Source of the DNA: Theropithecus gelada
Lineage: Eukaryota; Chordata; Mammalia; Primates; Cercopithecidae
Direction: 5' to 3'
Length of the DNA: 64,000 nt
Assembly: GCF_003255815.1 (NCBI RefSeq)
Contig: NC_037668.1
Location: forward strand, 62,244,178 to 62,308,177
The first letter of the stretch is position 1; the number at the start of each line of letters is the position of its first letter. The translations under genes and the position numbers were made by a program. Shown one piece after another: positions 9,664-22,917 of this stretch. The notes beneath the pieces are model-generated. The model was not told the origin of the DNA and did not search any database. It saw nothing but the letters and a program-made list of their open reading frames with translations.

Positions 9664-10439
9664 CAAATACCCTTAGATCCCACCCATCAGAAAGAAACAG
9701 GAGCCTTGGCTTCTCCTAGCATCCCCTTCCTTCTTTCCATAGACTCATCAAACATAGATTTCTGCCTATTCTAACCGAGACAAGCCAGTGACCTGTAAAT
9801 AATCGTGTGCCTGGAGGGCAGAGTAGCCTCAATTCTGGGGTCTCAGGAGAAGAACATTGGAATGGCCTCTTTGTGGGGAAGCTCCTCCCTGCTCTCCATC
9901 TGTCCAGCCCCACCAAGCCCTGTAGCTGGAGATCATTAAGCAGTACGGACATCCCTAATGGTGGCTAATGGCAGGCTTAAGTACTCGTTACCCGAAAGAA
10001 CCCCTGGGGTTGGCTCACTTACTGTATTGAGTGATCCTGCAGACCCACAGAGCCACTCTTTCTAATGAGGAGATCGACTGAATGCTGAATTCAAGCCCAG
10101 AAAATGGCTGGGGAGGGAAGGGGAGCCCTGCCAAGGCCCTCTGTAAGGGTCGAATGTGAAAGCACAGCCCTCCTCTTGCTGTTCCCCTGGGGCTCCAGTT
10201 GCCCAGGCTGCCCTGAGGGGTTGAATAGTGAATATGGCGTTAATATTTATCAGCTGAGGCTTTCAGGCCAGCCTCAACTTTCACCTCCACTCTAACTCAG
10301 TCACCAATCCCATGATAACAGCCTGGAGCCCTTGCTTCCCCAGAGCTACCCTGCTTCAAAAATCCATTCTGCCTCTGGTTGCCTGCCTTCCAGGCTCTCT
10401 CCCACCTGCCTCCCACCACCTCTGCCTTTCCTTGCACAT
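9661..10439. other. No recognised feature
   Basis: Mixed unique-looking DNA. No repeat family, RNA gene or reading frame of note. Confidence 0.35.
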
Positions 10440-10725
10440 TCTCTATACCAGTCATGACCACACATTTCTTCCAAGTGTTCAAGCCACAAACTTAAATATC
10501 CATCCTCTCCTTTGAATCCATCACCAAATCCTACTGACTCTTATTTCTAAATGTCTCTTAAATTTACCCAGCTCTCTCCATCTTCCTTGTGCAACTTCCC
10601 GTCATCTCTCACTTGGCCCACTTTGGTGGACCTCAATGGCAAGGACCCTGTTGTATCCGTCTTTGTATCTCAAATGTTGCACCCAGGCCTGGCACAAGAT
10701 AAGAAATCACGAAATTCTTATCAAA
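10440..10725 (+). mobile_element. L2 3'-end fragment (weak)
   Basis: Pyrimidine-rich text ending with CAATGGCAAGGACCC, TTTGTATC and CCCAGGCCTGGCACAAGATA resembles a diverged L2 3' terminus. The left edge is unclear. Confidence 0.45.
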
Positions 10726-10754
10726 CGAATGGGCCAAAACATATTCACGGCATT

Positions 10755-10860
10755 GTTCTCAGTTTGTGTCCCTTCCCCAGTACTAGCTGTGTGTACTTGG
10801 ACTGGTCACTTGACTGCTCTGAGCCTCTGATTCTCCACCTGAGAAGCAGATAATTCAATC
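10755..10860 (+). mobile_element. MIR SINE fragment
   Basis: TACTAGCTGTGTGTACTTGGAC, GGTCACTTGACTGCTCTGAGCCTC and the following block match the MIR central region in sense orientation. Confidence 0.7.
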
Positions 10861-11279
10861 TCAAGTAGAATTGTTTTAGAGATAGAAGGAAATAACACTA
10901 TAACAGAAGGAATTAGTTCTGTTAATAGTAAAATGAGAAACAATGACTTAAGCCAAGGAGGGCTTTTCTTTCTTCTCTGGTAAGAAGAAAGCCTCTGGAA
11001 GATGTTGTTGCTATGTTGGCCCAAAGGCACAGGGACATCTAGGCCAAGACTTCTACCACATTCTTAGCCTTTTCCTTATGATTAACTCATGGTTACAATA
11101 TGGCAACAGTGCCTCCAACATCAGCCCACTTTCCAGGTAAAAAGAAGGGGAAATGCCAAGGGCAATGAACAAAAGGAGTTCATGCTAACTGAATCTGCCA
11201 TTATAAAGAACTCCATGCAGTTTCAATTTGGCCAAAAAATAAAGCTTTGGACCAGACATCAAATATCTGCATCAATGAC
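10861..11279. other. No recognised feature
   Basis: Ordinary DNA before an ERVL-type LTR. Nothing recognised. Confidence 0.35.
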
Positions 11280-11766
<487 letters not shown>

Positions 11767-11773
11767 AGCTCAG

Positions 11774-12265
11774 TGTATCAATCAGGGTCCTGGCAGGAAT
11801 TGGGAAGGGTTTGAGAAGAGTTTAATAAAGGGGCCATTTACAAAGGTGAGAGGAGGGTGTAGGGAAACTGAAGGAATGGTTCAACATTCTGGAGTTTGTA
11901 ATAGCAAAGTGCCATGATTGCCCACCTGCAGGAGGCAAGGAACAGAGTGGTTACTAGAACCCAGAAAGAAAAGAAAGTTTTGCAGAGAGGGAGGGCCACC
12001 TACAGGAGCTATAACTTTTGGTGGAGGGTCACAGTCAGTCAGTCTAAGGTGATCCTGCGGGGAAAGATCTAGGAAAATCAATGCCCTGACCTCACTCTTC
12101 CTTCTTTCTAACCTCCTACAACACTCCTCATTGACCACACCCACCTGAAACCCAAAGGGCAAGGAGCTCATTGATCTAGTGGGGAAAGGCCAGCCCCTGG
12201 GGACACAGAACAGAGTGGAGAATGGTGGCAAAATAATCTGAAGAAGCCAATAACAATATCTAGCA
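11774..12265 (-). mobile_element. ERVL-type LTR (LTR33/LTR16-like)
   Basis: Begins TGTATCAATCAGGGTCCTGG and includes AATAAAGGGGCCATTTACAAAGG, GGAGGGTCACAG, GGGGAAAGATCTAGG, CTGACCTCACTCTTCC and GACACAGAACAGAGTGGAGAA, in the order of an inverted ERVL-class LTR. A relative is at 23749-24150. The open frame at 11881-12273 is LTR sequence. Confidence 0.55.
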
Positions 12266-14000
12266 CAAGCCACCCTTTTTACATCTCAGCATCTACTTTG
12301 GTCATTCCTCAGGGTTAAAAGTTCATGTCATCAATACAAAGAACACACAAAGTCCATCTCTTCTGTATAATTACAAGGTAATGTCAATTCAGTCAAACTC
12401 TCTACTGAAACCTAAAAAAGGAATACCACCAGTATTCTTCATATAAGGTAGTAGAGGAGGAGAAAAAGAGAAAAATAACTGGCATAAAGCTTAGCTGCTA
12501 CTCTCCATGCTTTTACAGCTGAACATGAGACCTAAGTAGGTAAACATAGTGCCCTCTTCTACCGCCCAATCCATGTACCCCTTGGCCTCTTGGAATGCCT
12601 TCACCGAATGGGACTTATTGCCCAATGGAGTGACCTAATCCTTCATTCTTGTGAGATCCAAGTCCTCAGTGGTCTTGTCTGTATTAGGTTGCCACAGTTT
12701 TCCGTTGGTCAGGACTATTGCAGAGGTGAGTACTGACATATGTTCCAGTGGCCCTGTGGTTCCAGAGGAGGGTACTTTTTGCCCCCATTGTGTGGCAACA
12801 AACCAATTTCCCCTGGCAACCAGGATCAACCATCCTGGTCAGCACAGAGATGCCCCCTTTAGCGTGGTGATTCAGCCACACAGGGATCCCAGAATGGCCA
12901 GGGGACTATCTCAGCTTCTAATTACCGGGAAGCCCAAGGTCAAGGAGACAGCAAGTGAAAGAATCTTCAAGTAGGTTACTAAGTGTAATTGTGAAAGAAC
13001 TACTTCCACTTCTTCCTTGGGTCCTAGATCCGTTCACTCTGGCTATGAAACAGCACCAGATATTGACTACTGGTTTAAGGCATACACCATACCCTGCAGA
13101 ATCCAACCTCACCTTCACAGATGCTATTCATCAACTGAGGCTATTCAGTTGTAACTGAGCTTTCAGCAGACCTCTCCTCCACCTTATCAAGTCAGTTTCT
13201 TCTGGGTGATGGGGCATGTGGTTAGAATAGTGTGTGTTGTCTTTAGTTCAGTACCTTATTCCTTTGCCTTAAAAAGTGTGCCCTGGTTGGAGGTATTACT
13301 GTGTGGATACCAAAGGGATGATAAGTCCAGAAATGATGGTTCTGAACTTCAGCTAGGCAGGAAAAGAAAGCCTATATTTGATGTACAACCTACTCATCCA
13401 TGCCCAAACAATGTACCATGGGAGGGCTTTGCTTCACCAAAGTATTAGGAAATGCATTGGCAAGGAGGCAGAGGATTCATGGAAATCACTGGGCTTATCA
13501 CCTGCCCCACTTCCCAGAAGCAGCTGGCCTGATAGGAAGGTGAAACAGTCTGCTGAAGGTTCAAAGCAAGTGTCTCTGCTTGTGGATTGTTATAGAAGTT
13601 ACACACTCCTTGTCTCTGACCGTTCGGCACCACCATCTGGCCTCAACAGCACTGGGACCCCATTATTCCACAGAGATCAAGGATCCTAATTCCATCTCCA
13701 GCTTACACATGAGTCACTGCAGAGCTCTTCAAGGATTCTGGTGCCTATTGTCAATGCATTTTTCAACATCTTGGTGCACCCTCCACCCCCATGGCATACC
13801 CTGGAAGGTTTCACGGACTCTTTCTCCCTGCAGAACTCTTAGATCATCAGTACCAGCAGGCAGGGTGACTTCAAATGTAGTCATCAAGCACAGACATGCG
13901 TGCACATGCAGGCAAGTCTTACTAATGTCCTAAGGGACAAGCCACAGTTCAACACTATTCCCATCATCACCAACCCTCAGGTGAATTGGCCACCATGCCA
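12266..14000 (-). mobile_element. Ancient ERVL-class internal remnant (HERV16/ERV3-16-like)
   Basis: Inverted internal retroviral sequence following the LTR. Blocks such as CTTATTCCTTTGCCTTAAAA, TGTGCCCTGGTTGGAGGTATTACTGTGTGGATACC (in two parts) and CCATCTGGCCTC resemble old ERVL-type pol-to-LTR regions. No intact frame remains; stops and indels break it throughout. The far LTR is not visible. Class-level call only. Confidence 0.45.
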
Positions 14001-14649
14001 TTTTCCTAGATCACTAGGCAAAGCCACAGTCGGGAACTCAATGACACCCAAGAGAGATCCCCAACAGCACAGTTCACCTGGCACATTAACCAGCCCTCCA
14101 GGCCATTGTTAAACCACAGCCAATGGCAACTGTAAGTGACTTTGTGTACACACATACCTCACACTCAGCACATATAGCCTTTACACACCTCAACCGCATC
14201 ACACCTGCACCCCTCAAAGAGGTTCCCCAGACAGCACATCATCAGCAATTCTACACACGGGCTTATACACAAATACACAGACACTTGGATCTTTCTTTAA
14301 AATAGAGCTGTGCCACAGAAAGCACTTTAAGCAGTCTACTTAGAGAGCTCAGAGATCTTGTGTGGGAGGCAGGTCAGGGGCTGGGTGAGGGGAGGAATCT
14401 TGAAACCAGACATAAATGGAGTGGAGGCAGGCAGGTTTACCCTGAAGTTGTTTTATGCCTCTCACAATGGCTACCAACATCTCAGAAGTCAGGAAATTGA
14501 AAAGTGAGCATCTCATGCTGTCCACTTAGCGGAGTGGCTATCTGGAATTGAATTCTGAGAGAAGGAGAGAGAGAGAGAGGAATCATTTGTCCTCAGAGAA
14601 GGACTAAGAAGGATCTGTGCAATGAAGACAGCCCACATCCTAAAGATAC
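14001..14649. other. CA-rich DNA without gene
   Basis: 14145-14285 is rich in short ACACAC/CACAT steps without forming a clean microsatellite. A short GA run lies at 14562-14580. Nothing else recognised. Confidence 0.35.
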
Positions 14650-14805
14650 CCAGATCTGGGTTACAGCTGCACTAATTAGCTGTGTGAGCTTGGGCAAGTT
14701 ATCTCACTTCTCTGAGCTTCAGTTTCCCAGTTTTATAATAGGGTTACCATGAGAGTTCAATAAGACAACTTTAGGCAGTACCTGGCATTCAAAAAGTGCC
14801 ATTTC
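14650..14805 (+). mobile_element. MIR SINE
   Basis: TGGGTTACAGCTGCACTAATTAGCTGTGTGAGC, then TTGGGCAAGTTATCTCACTTCTCTGAGC and CAGTACCTGGCA follow MIR in sense orientation over most of its length. Confidence 0.85.
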
Positions 14806-15082
14806 TCTTTTCTTCCCCCTTCCCATAAGGGAGAATGAGGAACATGAAGCCTCCAGGGACACTGGGCTTCACACTCCACGATCAGGCACTGAATCCCAGC
14901 CACTCTACTGAAATTTGATTTCTGTCGCTAAAGTGCTTCACCCCTGAATACTGGATCTGAGTTTGACCCAGTATTTGGGTCTCTGCCCATTTTTGGCTCC
15001 ATGCTGGGATTTGGTTTTCTGCCTGTATCTTCTCCCACGAACTCTTTTTGCTGACCCTGCTTCCTGACTCAACTCCATTCTA
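14806..15082. other. No recognised feature
   Basis: Short unique-looking stretch; nothing recognised. Confidence 0.3.
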
Positions 15083-15243
15083 TCATTTTTCTATTTTTCT
15101 CTCTGTTTCTTCCTTCCTCCCTCCCCCCTTTCCTTCCTTCCTTCCCTCTTTTCTTCTTTCCTTCCTTTCATTCCCTCCTCTCTCCTTCCTTCTCTCCGTG
15201 TCTCCCTCCTTCCTTCCTTCTCTCCTCTGTCCCTCCTCCCTGT
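15083..15243 (-). repeat. (GGAA)n/TTCC pyrimidine-rich microsatellite, degenerate
   Basis: Plus strand is almost only C and T with many TTCC and CTCC units. The frames of 70-84 codons here are low-complexity products of this tract. Confidence 0.9.
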
Positions 15244-15264
15244 CCAGAATAGCTCTGAAAAATC

Positions 15265-15375
15265 TACAACATGCCCAATGCCGTGCTAGGCACACAGCCT
15301 AACAGACAGTCCCAGAAACAAGACAGATGTGGTCTCTGATCTCAAGGGCCTTCATTCAGATAGGAGAGACAGAAC
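15265..15375 (-). mobile_element. L2 3'-end fragment (inverted)
   Basis: GCCGTGCTAGGCACACAG, ACAAGACAGATGTGGTCTC and GGCCTTCATTCAGA match the inverted L2 3' end. Confidence 0.65.
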
Positions 15376-15380
15376 ATGAA

Positions 15381-15721
15381 CAAATATATAACAGAATGTT
15401 AAAATGCAATTGTTAGCCAGGGCACCAAAAGACAATAGCTCTCATATGTCAAAGGAGGTAGTAGACCGTATGCACAATTTGCAAAGGAGGTTGTAAACAT
15501 CAGTTTCACATCCAGTGTATGTGCAGGTCAAGAGTTGGATTTGGAAACAAAAAATATTTTAGCAGAGAATTTCTTGGAGTATGCTGTGCTACTAATCTTA
15601 CCTCTACCCAGGGGGGAGGAGTGGGAGGCTCTGGAAGGCCGTGGGAGTACAACTGTATTGACAGGTGTTTGGTCTTTCTTCACTTGTGGGCATCAAAGAG
15701 ATTGTACTTCATCTACCTTAC
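15381..15721. other. No recognised feature
   Basis: Nothing recognised except a GGGGGGAGGAGTGGGAGG patch near 15611. Confidence 0.3.
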
Positions 15722-16015
15722 CTTGAAGTCAGGGATGGCATAATTTGCTTTGGTCACTGAAATGTGCCACTGTCAGATAGAAGCATTTCATGACAGGACT
15801 CAGCCCTGCTGCCCTCTCTTCCTTTGCTGTGACAATTGTAGAAACACTTTTTAAAATGATTTAATTTTGTTAAAGTTATATAGCCCATGAATATTTATAA
15901 CAACTACTGAAAAGAAAGAGGGGGTCATCTTAGGTTCTATCAATAATATCTGAGTGACTATCTATGCCTACTCAGCAGCTACTTAAGATAAAAATTATTT
16001 TCTCATATGAAGTAA

Positions 16016-16389
<374 letters not shown>

Positions 16390-16403
16390 GCAACAGGGTT
16401 TTT

Positions 16404-16535
16404 TATTGTGGGTAAATATGCAAACATAAAATTCACAGTTTTGACCATTTCCAAGTATACAGCTCAGTGGCATTGAATACATTCACATTGTTATGCAACC
16501 AACGTGGCCATCCACCTGCAGTAATTTTTTGTACA
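16404..16535 (-). mobile_element. L1M-type 3' end fragment
   Basis: TTTTATTGTGGGTAAATATG, AACATAAAATTCACAG, TATACAGCTCAGTGGCATTGAA and CACATTGTTATGCAACCA match the inverse of an L1M 3' end. The same segment occurs in the opposite direction at 33625-33778. Confidence 0.75.
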
Positions 16536-16725
16536 ACCATTTTGATATCCGGGTGCCATAGATTAAAGCGTCCTGGAGCACTCAGTCAACACTTGGAGGA
16601 CAACTGCCCTTTTGTGTTATCTGGACCCACAGTGGATTGAAAGCAAGAAATAAACTTGTGTGGTATTAAGCCACTTTGGTTGGGGTCTGTTTGTTAGCTC
16701 AGCATTATCTAGCCTAGCCTGGTGA

Positions 16726-18000
16726 GTGCACAGGTGCTACCCCCTCACCCCAAATCAAGAGACTTTGGCTTTGTGATACCCCTTGGAGAACGTAATATGG
16801 GAATCCTGTAGTCTCACTTGAGAAATCCAAATGTCAAGAGGCTGGCTGCCGCAGCCTGTGATGCAGAGCTGAGGGCTACGGTCTGGAAAGTGACTTTCTT
16901 CCAGAGTTTGCCACAGCAAAGGAATAACAAGACTTTCACATGAATCTGATATAAGTCAAGTGCAAGAGAAAGCCAGGGTGGGGGTCATCTTAGGTCCTAT
17001 CAAGGAAGGCCACATGGAAGAGCAAACAGACCTCAGCAGAGAGAAGGCAGAGACACTGCTGGATTCTCAGGAGAATGCAAACAGCCGAAATAGAGATGCA
17101 TGTGGTCTAGACCAGGGACTGCAGGTGAGAGATCTTCAGTGAGAAGGTGGGCATCTCTGAAGTCTCCCAAAAGCATCCATGAGAGGAAGAAGTCATTTTA
17201 AACATCTGCCAAGTCCAAAGAGATTTGAAGCTGGTCACCACTATGATAACAGTCAAGTGAAGTCATCCTTCCTCCCCTAACCTCCTCTATGACTCCCTCA
17301 TCCAGTCCTGGAGGCATCATGAACATGGCTAACAAGATGAGAGAAGAGTAGAAGTACTATGTGAATGAAGAAAGAGAGAAAGCACCAACCATACATCTTC
17401 CTTCCCCTACAGCTTCCAGCGTGCAACAGGCTGAGTCGAGAAGTCTATCCTTCAAGGCAAGACTGTGGGGCTGCATATTTTAATTACTAAATTAGATACT
17501 TAAAGTATCTACAGGACTTTTTATTATATGGTAACAATCATAGATGCTAAGAGCCCAGCTGGGTTTTTATCCAGAGATAAGAGAAGAAGGAGGCCAATAG
17601 AATGTATTTTAACTGCAACCATGGGAGACGAAAATAAAATTGCTTTAGGACTGCATCTCACGAGTCATACTCCTTCAACATAATGGCACAAAGAAATCTA
17701 CACATATTTTCTGAGATCAGCAAAGTCATGTAAAAGATTTGACAGGAGTGCTAGAGCTGAAGAAATTATTTGTGAATCAAAATGGGAAGTGGTCAGCCAC
17801 AGGCACAGAACAAGTGGTACTTAGAAGACCACTGGACTGTCCATCCCAGCCCTGAGGATTCGGGTCACCATGGACTGTGGCCTTGACCCCTTCAGTTTCC
17901 TGTGACATACTTGCAACGTAGGTACAGGTTGATTCTTTAGGGTGTCATAGCTTCACATTGCGTAATTAAATCCTATTGTTCTAATTAAACATGTACTAGG
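16726..18000. other. Repeat-poor stretch, no gene recognised
   Basis: About 1.3 kb with no repeat I recognise. AT-rich TTTTAATTACTAAATTAGA near 17478 could suit homeodomain factors. No reading frame over 62 codons. Confidence 0.35.
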
Positions 18001-18560
18001 AGTGATGGAAATGGTCAACTGACTTTCAGCATCCACTCCCACCTCCTTCTACTGGGTATTCCTATACTGGAAAGATTTTTTTTAAATCTGCATTTCCAAG
18101 ACTCCCTTGGAGATTGAGTGATTGAGTTCTCGGTGAGAAATAAGTTTCATCATTCAAAGGCACCTAGGTGAAATTTTGCAGGGAAAAGTGAGGCAGGGGC
18201 TGTCTTCCTTTTGACAAGCAAGGGAGTAGAGATACCAGTAGGCTTTCATCAGACTTCATGTTTCAGCATCCAGGCAATTGTGGTGGTACCGCAGGCAGAC
18301 TCCTGAGCCCTAGATCACAGCTATAGCTTTGTACATTTGACCTCAATTATTTCAGGCTCAACCTCCTGATCTTTTGCTATCCAGATTACATCAAATGTAA
18401 CAGCTCCCCCAATGGATCCCTTCTGCTAGGAATCATTCCTGGAGGCCCCACTTAGAGTCTGTCCTCCAAGCCATCTAGCTACTTTGGAAGCACCTGATTC
18501 CTCATCATAAATAAATCTCTTTCTTCTTCAAATATCCAAAGTTCCTGTGTCCAGCATTAA
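18001..18560. mobile_element. Possible old LTR-like sequence
   Basis: The layout (AGACTCCCTTGG-type start, AATAAATCTCTTTCTTCTTCAAA near the end) is reminiscent of MaLR/ERVL LTRs, but no family matched with confidence. Confidence 0.2.
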
Positions 18561-19229
18561 ACCCTGAGTGATGCATGAAAACACCTTCTGATTGTAACTT
18601 TACTCATTTGGCATGGCCACAAAGAGAGAATGCTCAGTGTTCAGAGGACATGAGTAGCCACACCATTCCCCCACGTGGTAATATTTTTCAAGGAGGTCTG
18701 ATATTGCACGCCAGACCCTTATGAAGTCCACTGGCATAAGTACATTGGAATTCATTCCTGAATTTGATCAGTTCTGGGGCATGGACCAAACTGTTTATGT
18801 AAGGCTAGATGAAGCCTGGGCATGGGTGAATTCACCAAGAAAAACAGCACCTTGTAAGGCCTTGGGGGAAAGAGACCACCTGGTTTTCTCTGGTGGCACC
18901 TCAACTTTGCACACACTTGAACATTCAAACACCCCAGAAGTCCTTCTGTGTCTCCATATGGCCACTCCTGGTGAGATCAGCCCTGCCAGGCTCTACTGCC
19001 CATGTAGCCGATCTGGACAACTCGTCTATGCGCTCCATGCCCAGTCCTCCTCCTGCTGCTCCCTCTTATGACAAAATCACCACACAGTGACATTGCCTAG
19101 TTAGCTGCTCTTTAGAAAACACTGCCACTTTGGCTGGAAAAGTCCAGTGTCGAGGCATTTCCACCCAGGCAAAATGCACCCAAGAAACAAAGCAAGTTGT
19201 GCCTCCCCCAACCACAGCAGGGAGTCATG
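18561..19229. other. No recognised feature
   Basis: Holds an open frame of 116 codons at 18721-19071 with no domain, signal peptide or homology I recognise. The length is within chance expectation for 64 kb. Confidence 0.35.
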
Positions 19230-19440
19230 CATCAAAGTCAGTGTGTTGGCAGGGACGGCAACCTCAACAATTTTCTCTTAACCCTTCCTTTGTTCTCCGT
19301 TCCATTTGAGCTCCCTGAACAACAGGTGCTTTTGAAGACAGAAACTGTGTCCCCTTGTCCTTACATTCTACACTCCTAGCTCTGGAGTATACAGAAGTAG
19401 ATGCTTAGTGATGGTTTGCTGGATGAACGACACTTCTAGT
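19230..19440 (+). mobile_element. L2 3' end
   Basis: GAAGACAGAAACTGTGTCCCC, CTCCTAGCTCTGGAG, ATGCTTAGTGATGGTTTGCTGGATGAA are diverged L2 3'-terminal blocks in sense orientation. Confidence 0.6.
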
Positions 19441-19545
19441 TGTTGCCTTTTTTCTTGCCCCTCTCCCCTTACACCATACATATCAGCCACAGAGGGGAGC
19501 TTTCATTCCATGCCTTCCCATACCCTCAGCCTTCACACATTTTTT

Positions 19546-19803
19546 TCCTCACTACATAACACACATCCACCTTCAAGTCACCATTTAGACCTCCACTTTC
19601 CAGGAAACTTTCCTGACTCCTTAGATTGGTTTCTCCCATTAGACATTCCCATAGTTCCCTGTACTTCCTCCTCATGGTACCCATCACCCCTACATGTAAC
19701 TACTTGTCCAGGTGTCTGCTTTCCCCCACTGAATGGCAAACTGCAAGGAGACAGTGGGCCACACATTCTGTAAACATCTGTAGAATGAAAGAATGAATGA
19801 ATT
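19546..19803 (+). mobile_element. L2 3' end (second copy)
   Basis: CCAGGAAACTTTCCTGACTCC, CTGTACTTCC, CATGTAACTAC, ACTGAATGGCAAACTGCAAGG and the TGAATGAATGAA tail match the L2 3' end, ending with its typical short repeats. Confidence 0.7.
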
Positions 19804-20524
19804 TCTCTGTGAAACACATGCATTAAGAGTTAGGACCTTTCTCTGAAGAACTCTCAGCCAGAATCTCTAACCACAGAATATCGAAGGGAACCCAAATCTA
19901 CAAGTTGGCCCTTCTAGAAGATAGCCCAGCTTCTCCCTCACCTGCCTCAGGTTTGTCACACTTAACTCACCCACTAGGACTCACTGGTCTCTTGAGGGTT
20001 GGTATTTATTTATTTTATATGCTATATTTACTACAGCAATTTGCTTTTATCTTTTCTCTATTTTTCTTTCATTGTGCCATTTTTAGCCGATTTTAGTTCT
20101 TTTTATTATATTTCCCCCTGTTTTCCTTATTCCTATTCAAAAGAAAATTTCATTATAAGAAGGCATAGCTCTAAGCAGCTGATTTTTCCTAAACTGGAAA
20201 CACCAGGTGTCACTCCCATCTTCTCCCATTCCTCCCCACCAGCTAGCACTACAGAGCAATTTCTTCTGTCCAAAGGAAGCCTTCTGGTCCTGTCCTGGGA
20301 GAGTCCCTAGACTGTAAAGACTTTTCACTAAGATGGTGAAGTGTTTCCCACCAAAAGTCACTGCATCTAATCACAAAAGAAAGCAAAAGGCCAAGCTTCT
20401 CTGGCTCCAGAGAACAAATAAGTTCAGCCTCCAAATGCAACCTTATTGTGAGTGTAATTCATTTGTGTTTCCCCAGAGCCAGGCTCAGGAGCCTTCATCT
20501 ACGAAGTGTCAGAAAATGTCGGAA
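19804..20524. other. No recognised feature
   Basis: Includes a TTTTATTTT-rich patch near 20005-20110. Frames up to 103 codons are low-complexity or overlap one another. Nothing recognised. Confidence 0.35.
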
Positions 20525-20805
20525 AAGTGAATAAATTAACAATGATTGAATGAATGACCGAAAGAGTGAATGGATAGATGAATGAATGGGTGGGATGATG
20601 GTACACGGATGGACTAATGAACAAATGAATAAACAGGAGAAATGAATGAATACGTGAATGAACCAATGGGTAAATAAACAGACAGATGTATATGATGGTC
20701 AGAGGGATAAATGAGTGAGTGGGAGAGTGAATAAGTAAATTAGTGGCTGAGTGATTGAGTGAATGGATGAATGAATGAATAAATGAGTGGATTAATAAAT
20801 AAGTT
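20525..20805 (+). repeat. Degenerate (TGAA)n tract
   Basis: About 280 bp built from TGAA, TGGA, TGAG and TAAA tetramers (for example TGAATGAATGGGTGGGATGA, GGATGAATGAATGAAT). Strongly decayed tetranucleotide array. Confidence 0.85.
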
Positions 20806-21084
20806 GTAGTGAGCCCTATAACTCAGGTATAAACCAGGTATGTTCCTGAGACTGGAAAATGAAACTGGATACTAAAAATACAATAAAGTAATTTTAAAAA
20901 AAAACACTGTGATAATACAGAGCTCATTGATCAGCGCCCCAAGATCAATATTCTTCTGGACAAATCTTCAGCGTGGCTTCTCAGCTCCACCCATTGACTG
21001 TCACTGGGGCTGTGGAAAAGACAGATTGAGAGACAGTGTGTGGGTGCTGAGAGGTTGTATGTGTGATCAGGACAGTGCTTCTTT
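20806..21084. other. No recognised feature
   Basis: Short stretch with an A9 run near 20899. Nothing recognised. Confidence 0.3.
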
Positions 21085-21262
21085 TCTCTAGCTGTGCTTT
21101 AGAATCCTCTGGGGAGTTTTCAGAAAGTGATTGTGATTTACTTGGGTTCAAGGCAGAGGGCAGGGGGACGGGAGCAGAAAGGAGAGAGGCGTGGCTTCCT
21201 TTGTTTTTTATAAAGGCTCCCACAAAATCTAATGCGCAGCCAGGGTTTGAGAATCGCTGGTT
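21085..21262. mobile_element. MER5-like hAT-Charlie MITE
   Basis: GCTGTGCTTTAGAATCCTCTGGGGAG at the left and AATGCGCAGCCAGGGTTTGAGAATCGCTGG at the right match the two ends of a MER5A/B-type element; the middle is diverged. Confidence 0.55.
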
Positions 21263-21388
21263 CCATGGTGAACAACATTCTGATGTGGGTACTTGGACAC
21301 AATCATTTAGGTGCCAATGGCATCTTCATGTGACCAAACCAAAAAAATGGCCTTTCTTCTGTTCTTTTAATCCAGTAATGTGTGAAAC

Positions 21389-21428
21389 TCACACACACAT
21401 ACACACACACACACACATACACACACAC
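21389..21428 (+). repeat. (CA)n microsatellite
   Basis: About 19 CA units with two CATA interruptions. Confidence 0.95.
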
Positions 21429-22584
21429 GACTTATTTTATTGCCTACGCTACCCACACCCTTTGGAAGGGGCAGCCTCACCCCATGACTCCCCTTCCCTC
21501 GCTCCACACTCTTGGCTGATTTTACAGGGTAGACAGTTGGCGTAGGGGCAGAGTTCTGGGGTAGAGGTCAGATCAGGTAAAAGTCAGGAATGGGGAGAGA
21601 CATGGGCAGAGAGGCTCAAAGATATCTAAAATACACAGTATTTTGACAATTAAAAAAATTTTTTTACCTAGCCACTATGATCCAGCAGCATCAAAATCAT
21701 CAACATAAAATGTCTCTTCTGTCAAAATATCTCTCTTAGGAGGCAAGATGGCTGGTGAGCTTTTGCTATACAAGGAAACAGTAAGATCCCTGACAACCAC
21801 CTGGCCAAAGGACAGGCAGGGAAATCAGGTGGAGAGCAAGCCAATCACTCGAAAAATAAGCATGGTGTTCTCAGCGTCTGGGAACCAGGGATCTGGGGAG
21901 GCACTTCTCTGCTTCAATGAAGGGGCTTAAGCTTGGGCCACCAGACAGTTCCAACAGTGTGTGTATGGTCTGCTTCTTTTCTGTCCAGGTTGCCTTCATT
22001 TTTAAGAAGGTTCTTTTTGGAAGTTCGATCTATTGTCTTCACTGTGCCAAGAAGAGATAAAAGGAAAAGTCTGGAGGACAGTGAGAACAGAGAAAACCAC
22101 TAGGTTTCCTGGGATGAAGAATAGGTAGGTATAGGGTGGAGTTAAGCACAGGGAATTACTCACCTATTCCCAGGTACTTGTTCCAGGGAAAGATAAAGGA
22201 AAGGGAGGGAAGGAATCTTGAAACTTGAAACTTGCAGGAGGTAAATTCTGGATCAATAAAAGGAAGTGCTCCTTCACACAGCAGGGAACGAATTTACAGA
22301 ATTCATCATCCCAAGAGGAGATGCAGCTGAAAATATGAATAAGATCCCAAAACCTGCAGATATAAATTGGATTATTGAAAGAAAAATGATGACATTAAGT
22401 TGACATCTAGGAGAACAATCCTGTTCTCCCCTAATTTACTCTTTAGTGCCCTAGATTAAGACAAGATCCTGAACTGTAGGTACCAAGGAGATGACCTAGT
22501 GTGATCATCCAACAATCTCATGTTTGATTGCCTAGGAAACTAACTTTTCTTCCTTCTTGCTTCCTTCCTTGTAAGCACCAGTGA
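21429..22584. other. No recognised feature
   Basis: About 1.15 kb without recognised repeats. The frame 21063-21545 (160 codons) runs through a MER5-like relic and the CA repeat, so it is not a gene. Confidence 0.35.
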
Positions 22585-22780
22585 CAGGTTCCATCTGTTA
22601 AACACCTTCTATTTCCCAGGCACTATTTCTTTACACCCACTGTCTAATTTAAATCAGGAATCCAAAAAGCATTTATTGAGTACTTTTTTGTGTGCTCACC
22701 ACTTTACAAGATTTTACAGGTAGTGGAGAATTAAAAGACTCTGTCCAGGTGTTTGAGAAGGCTATGATACATTTGAGAAG
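22585..22780 (-). mobile_element. MIR and L2 3'-end fragments (inverted)
   Basis: 22585-22660 (TGTTAAACACCTTCTATTTCCCAGGCACT, CACTGTCTAATTTAA) is an inverted MIR. 22668-22780 (AAGCATTTATTGAGTACTT and following) resembles an inverted L2 end. Confidence 0.5.
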
Positions 22781-22917
22781 ACAGAAAAAAAGTGCATAAT
22801 TTATTAAACAACTGACAGGTATAGGAAACCACTAGAGTTGATTGATAAATACAAGAAATCACTGCATGTTTGAGGCATGTCAGATAAGAACTAGTGGGGG
22901 CTGAGGACTTAGCAAAC

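Noticed and set aside
11881..12273. 130-codon minus-strand frame that might be retroviral protein
   Set aside because: It lies within the LTR itself, which is noncoding.
21063..21545. 160-codon plus-strand frame
   Set aside because: It passes through a MER5-like relic and a CA microsatellite (His/Thr repeat), so it is not a gene.
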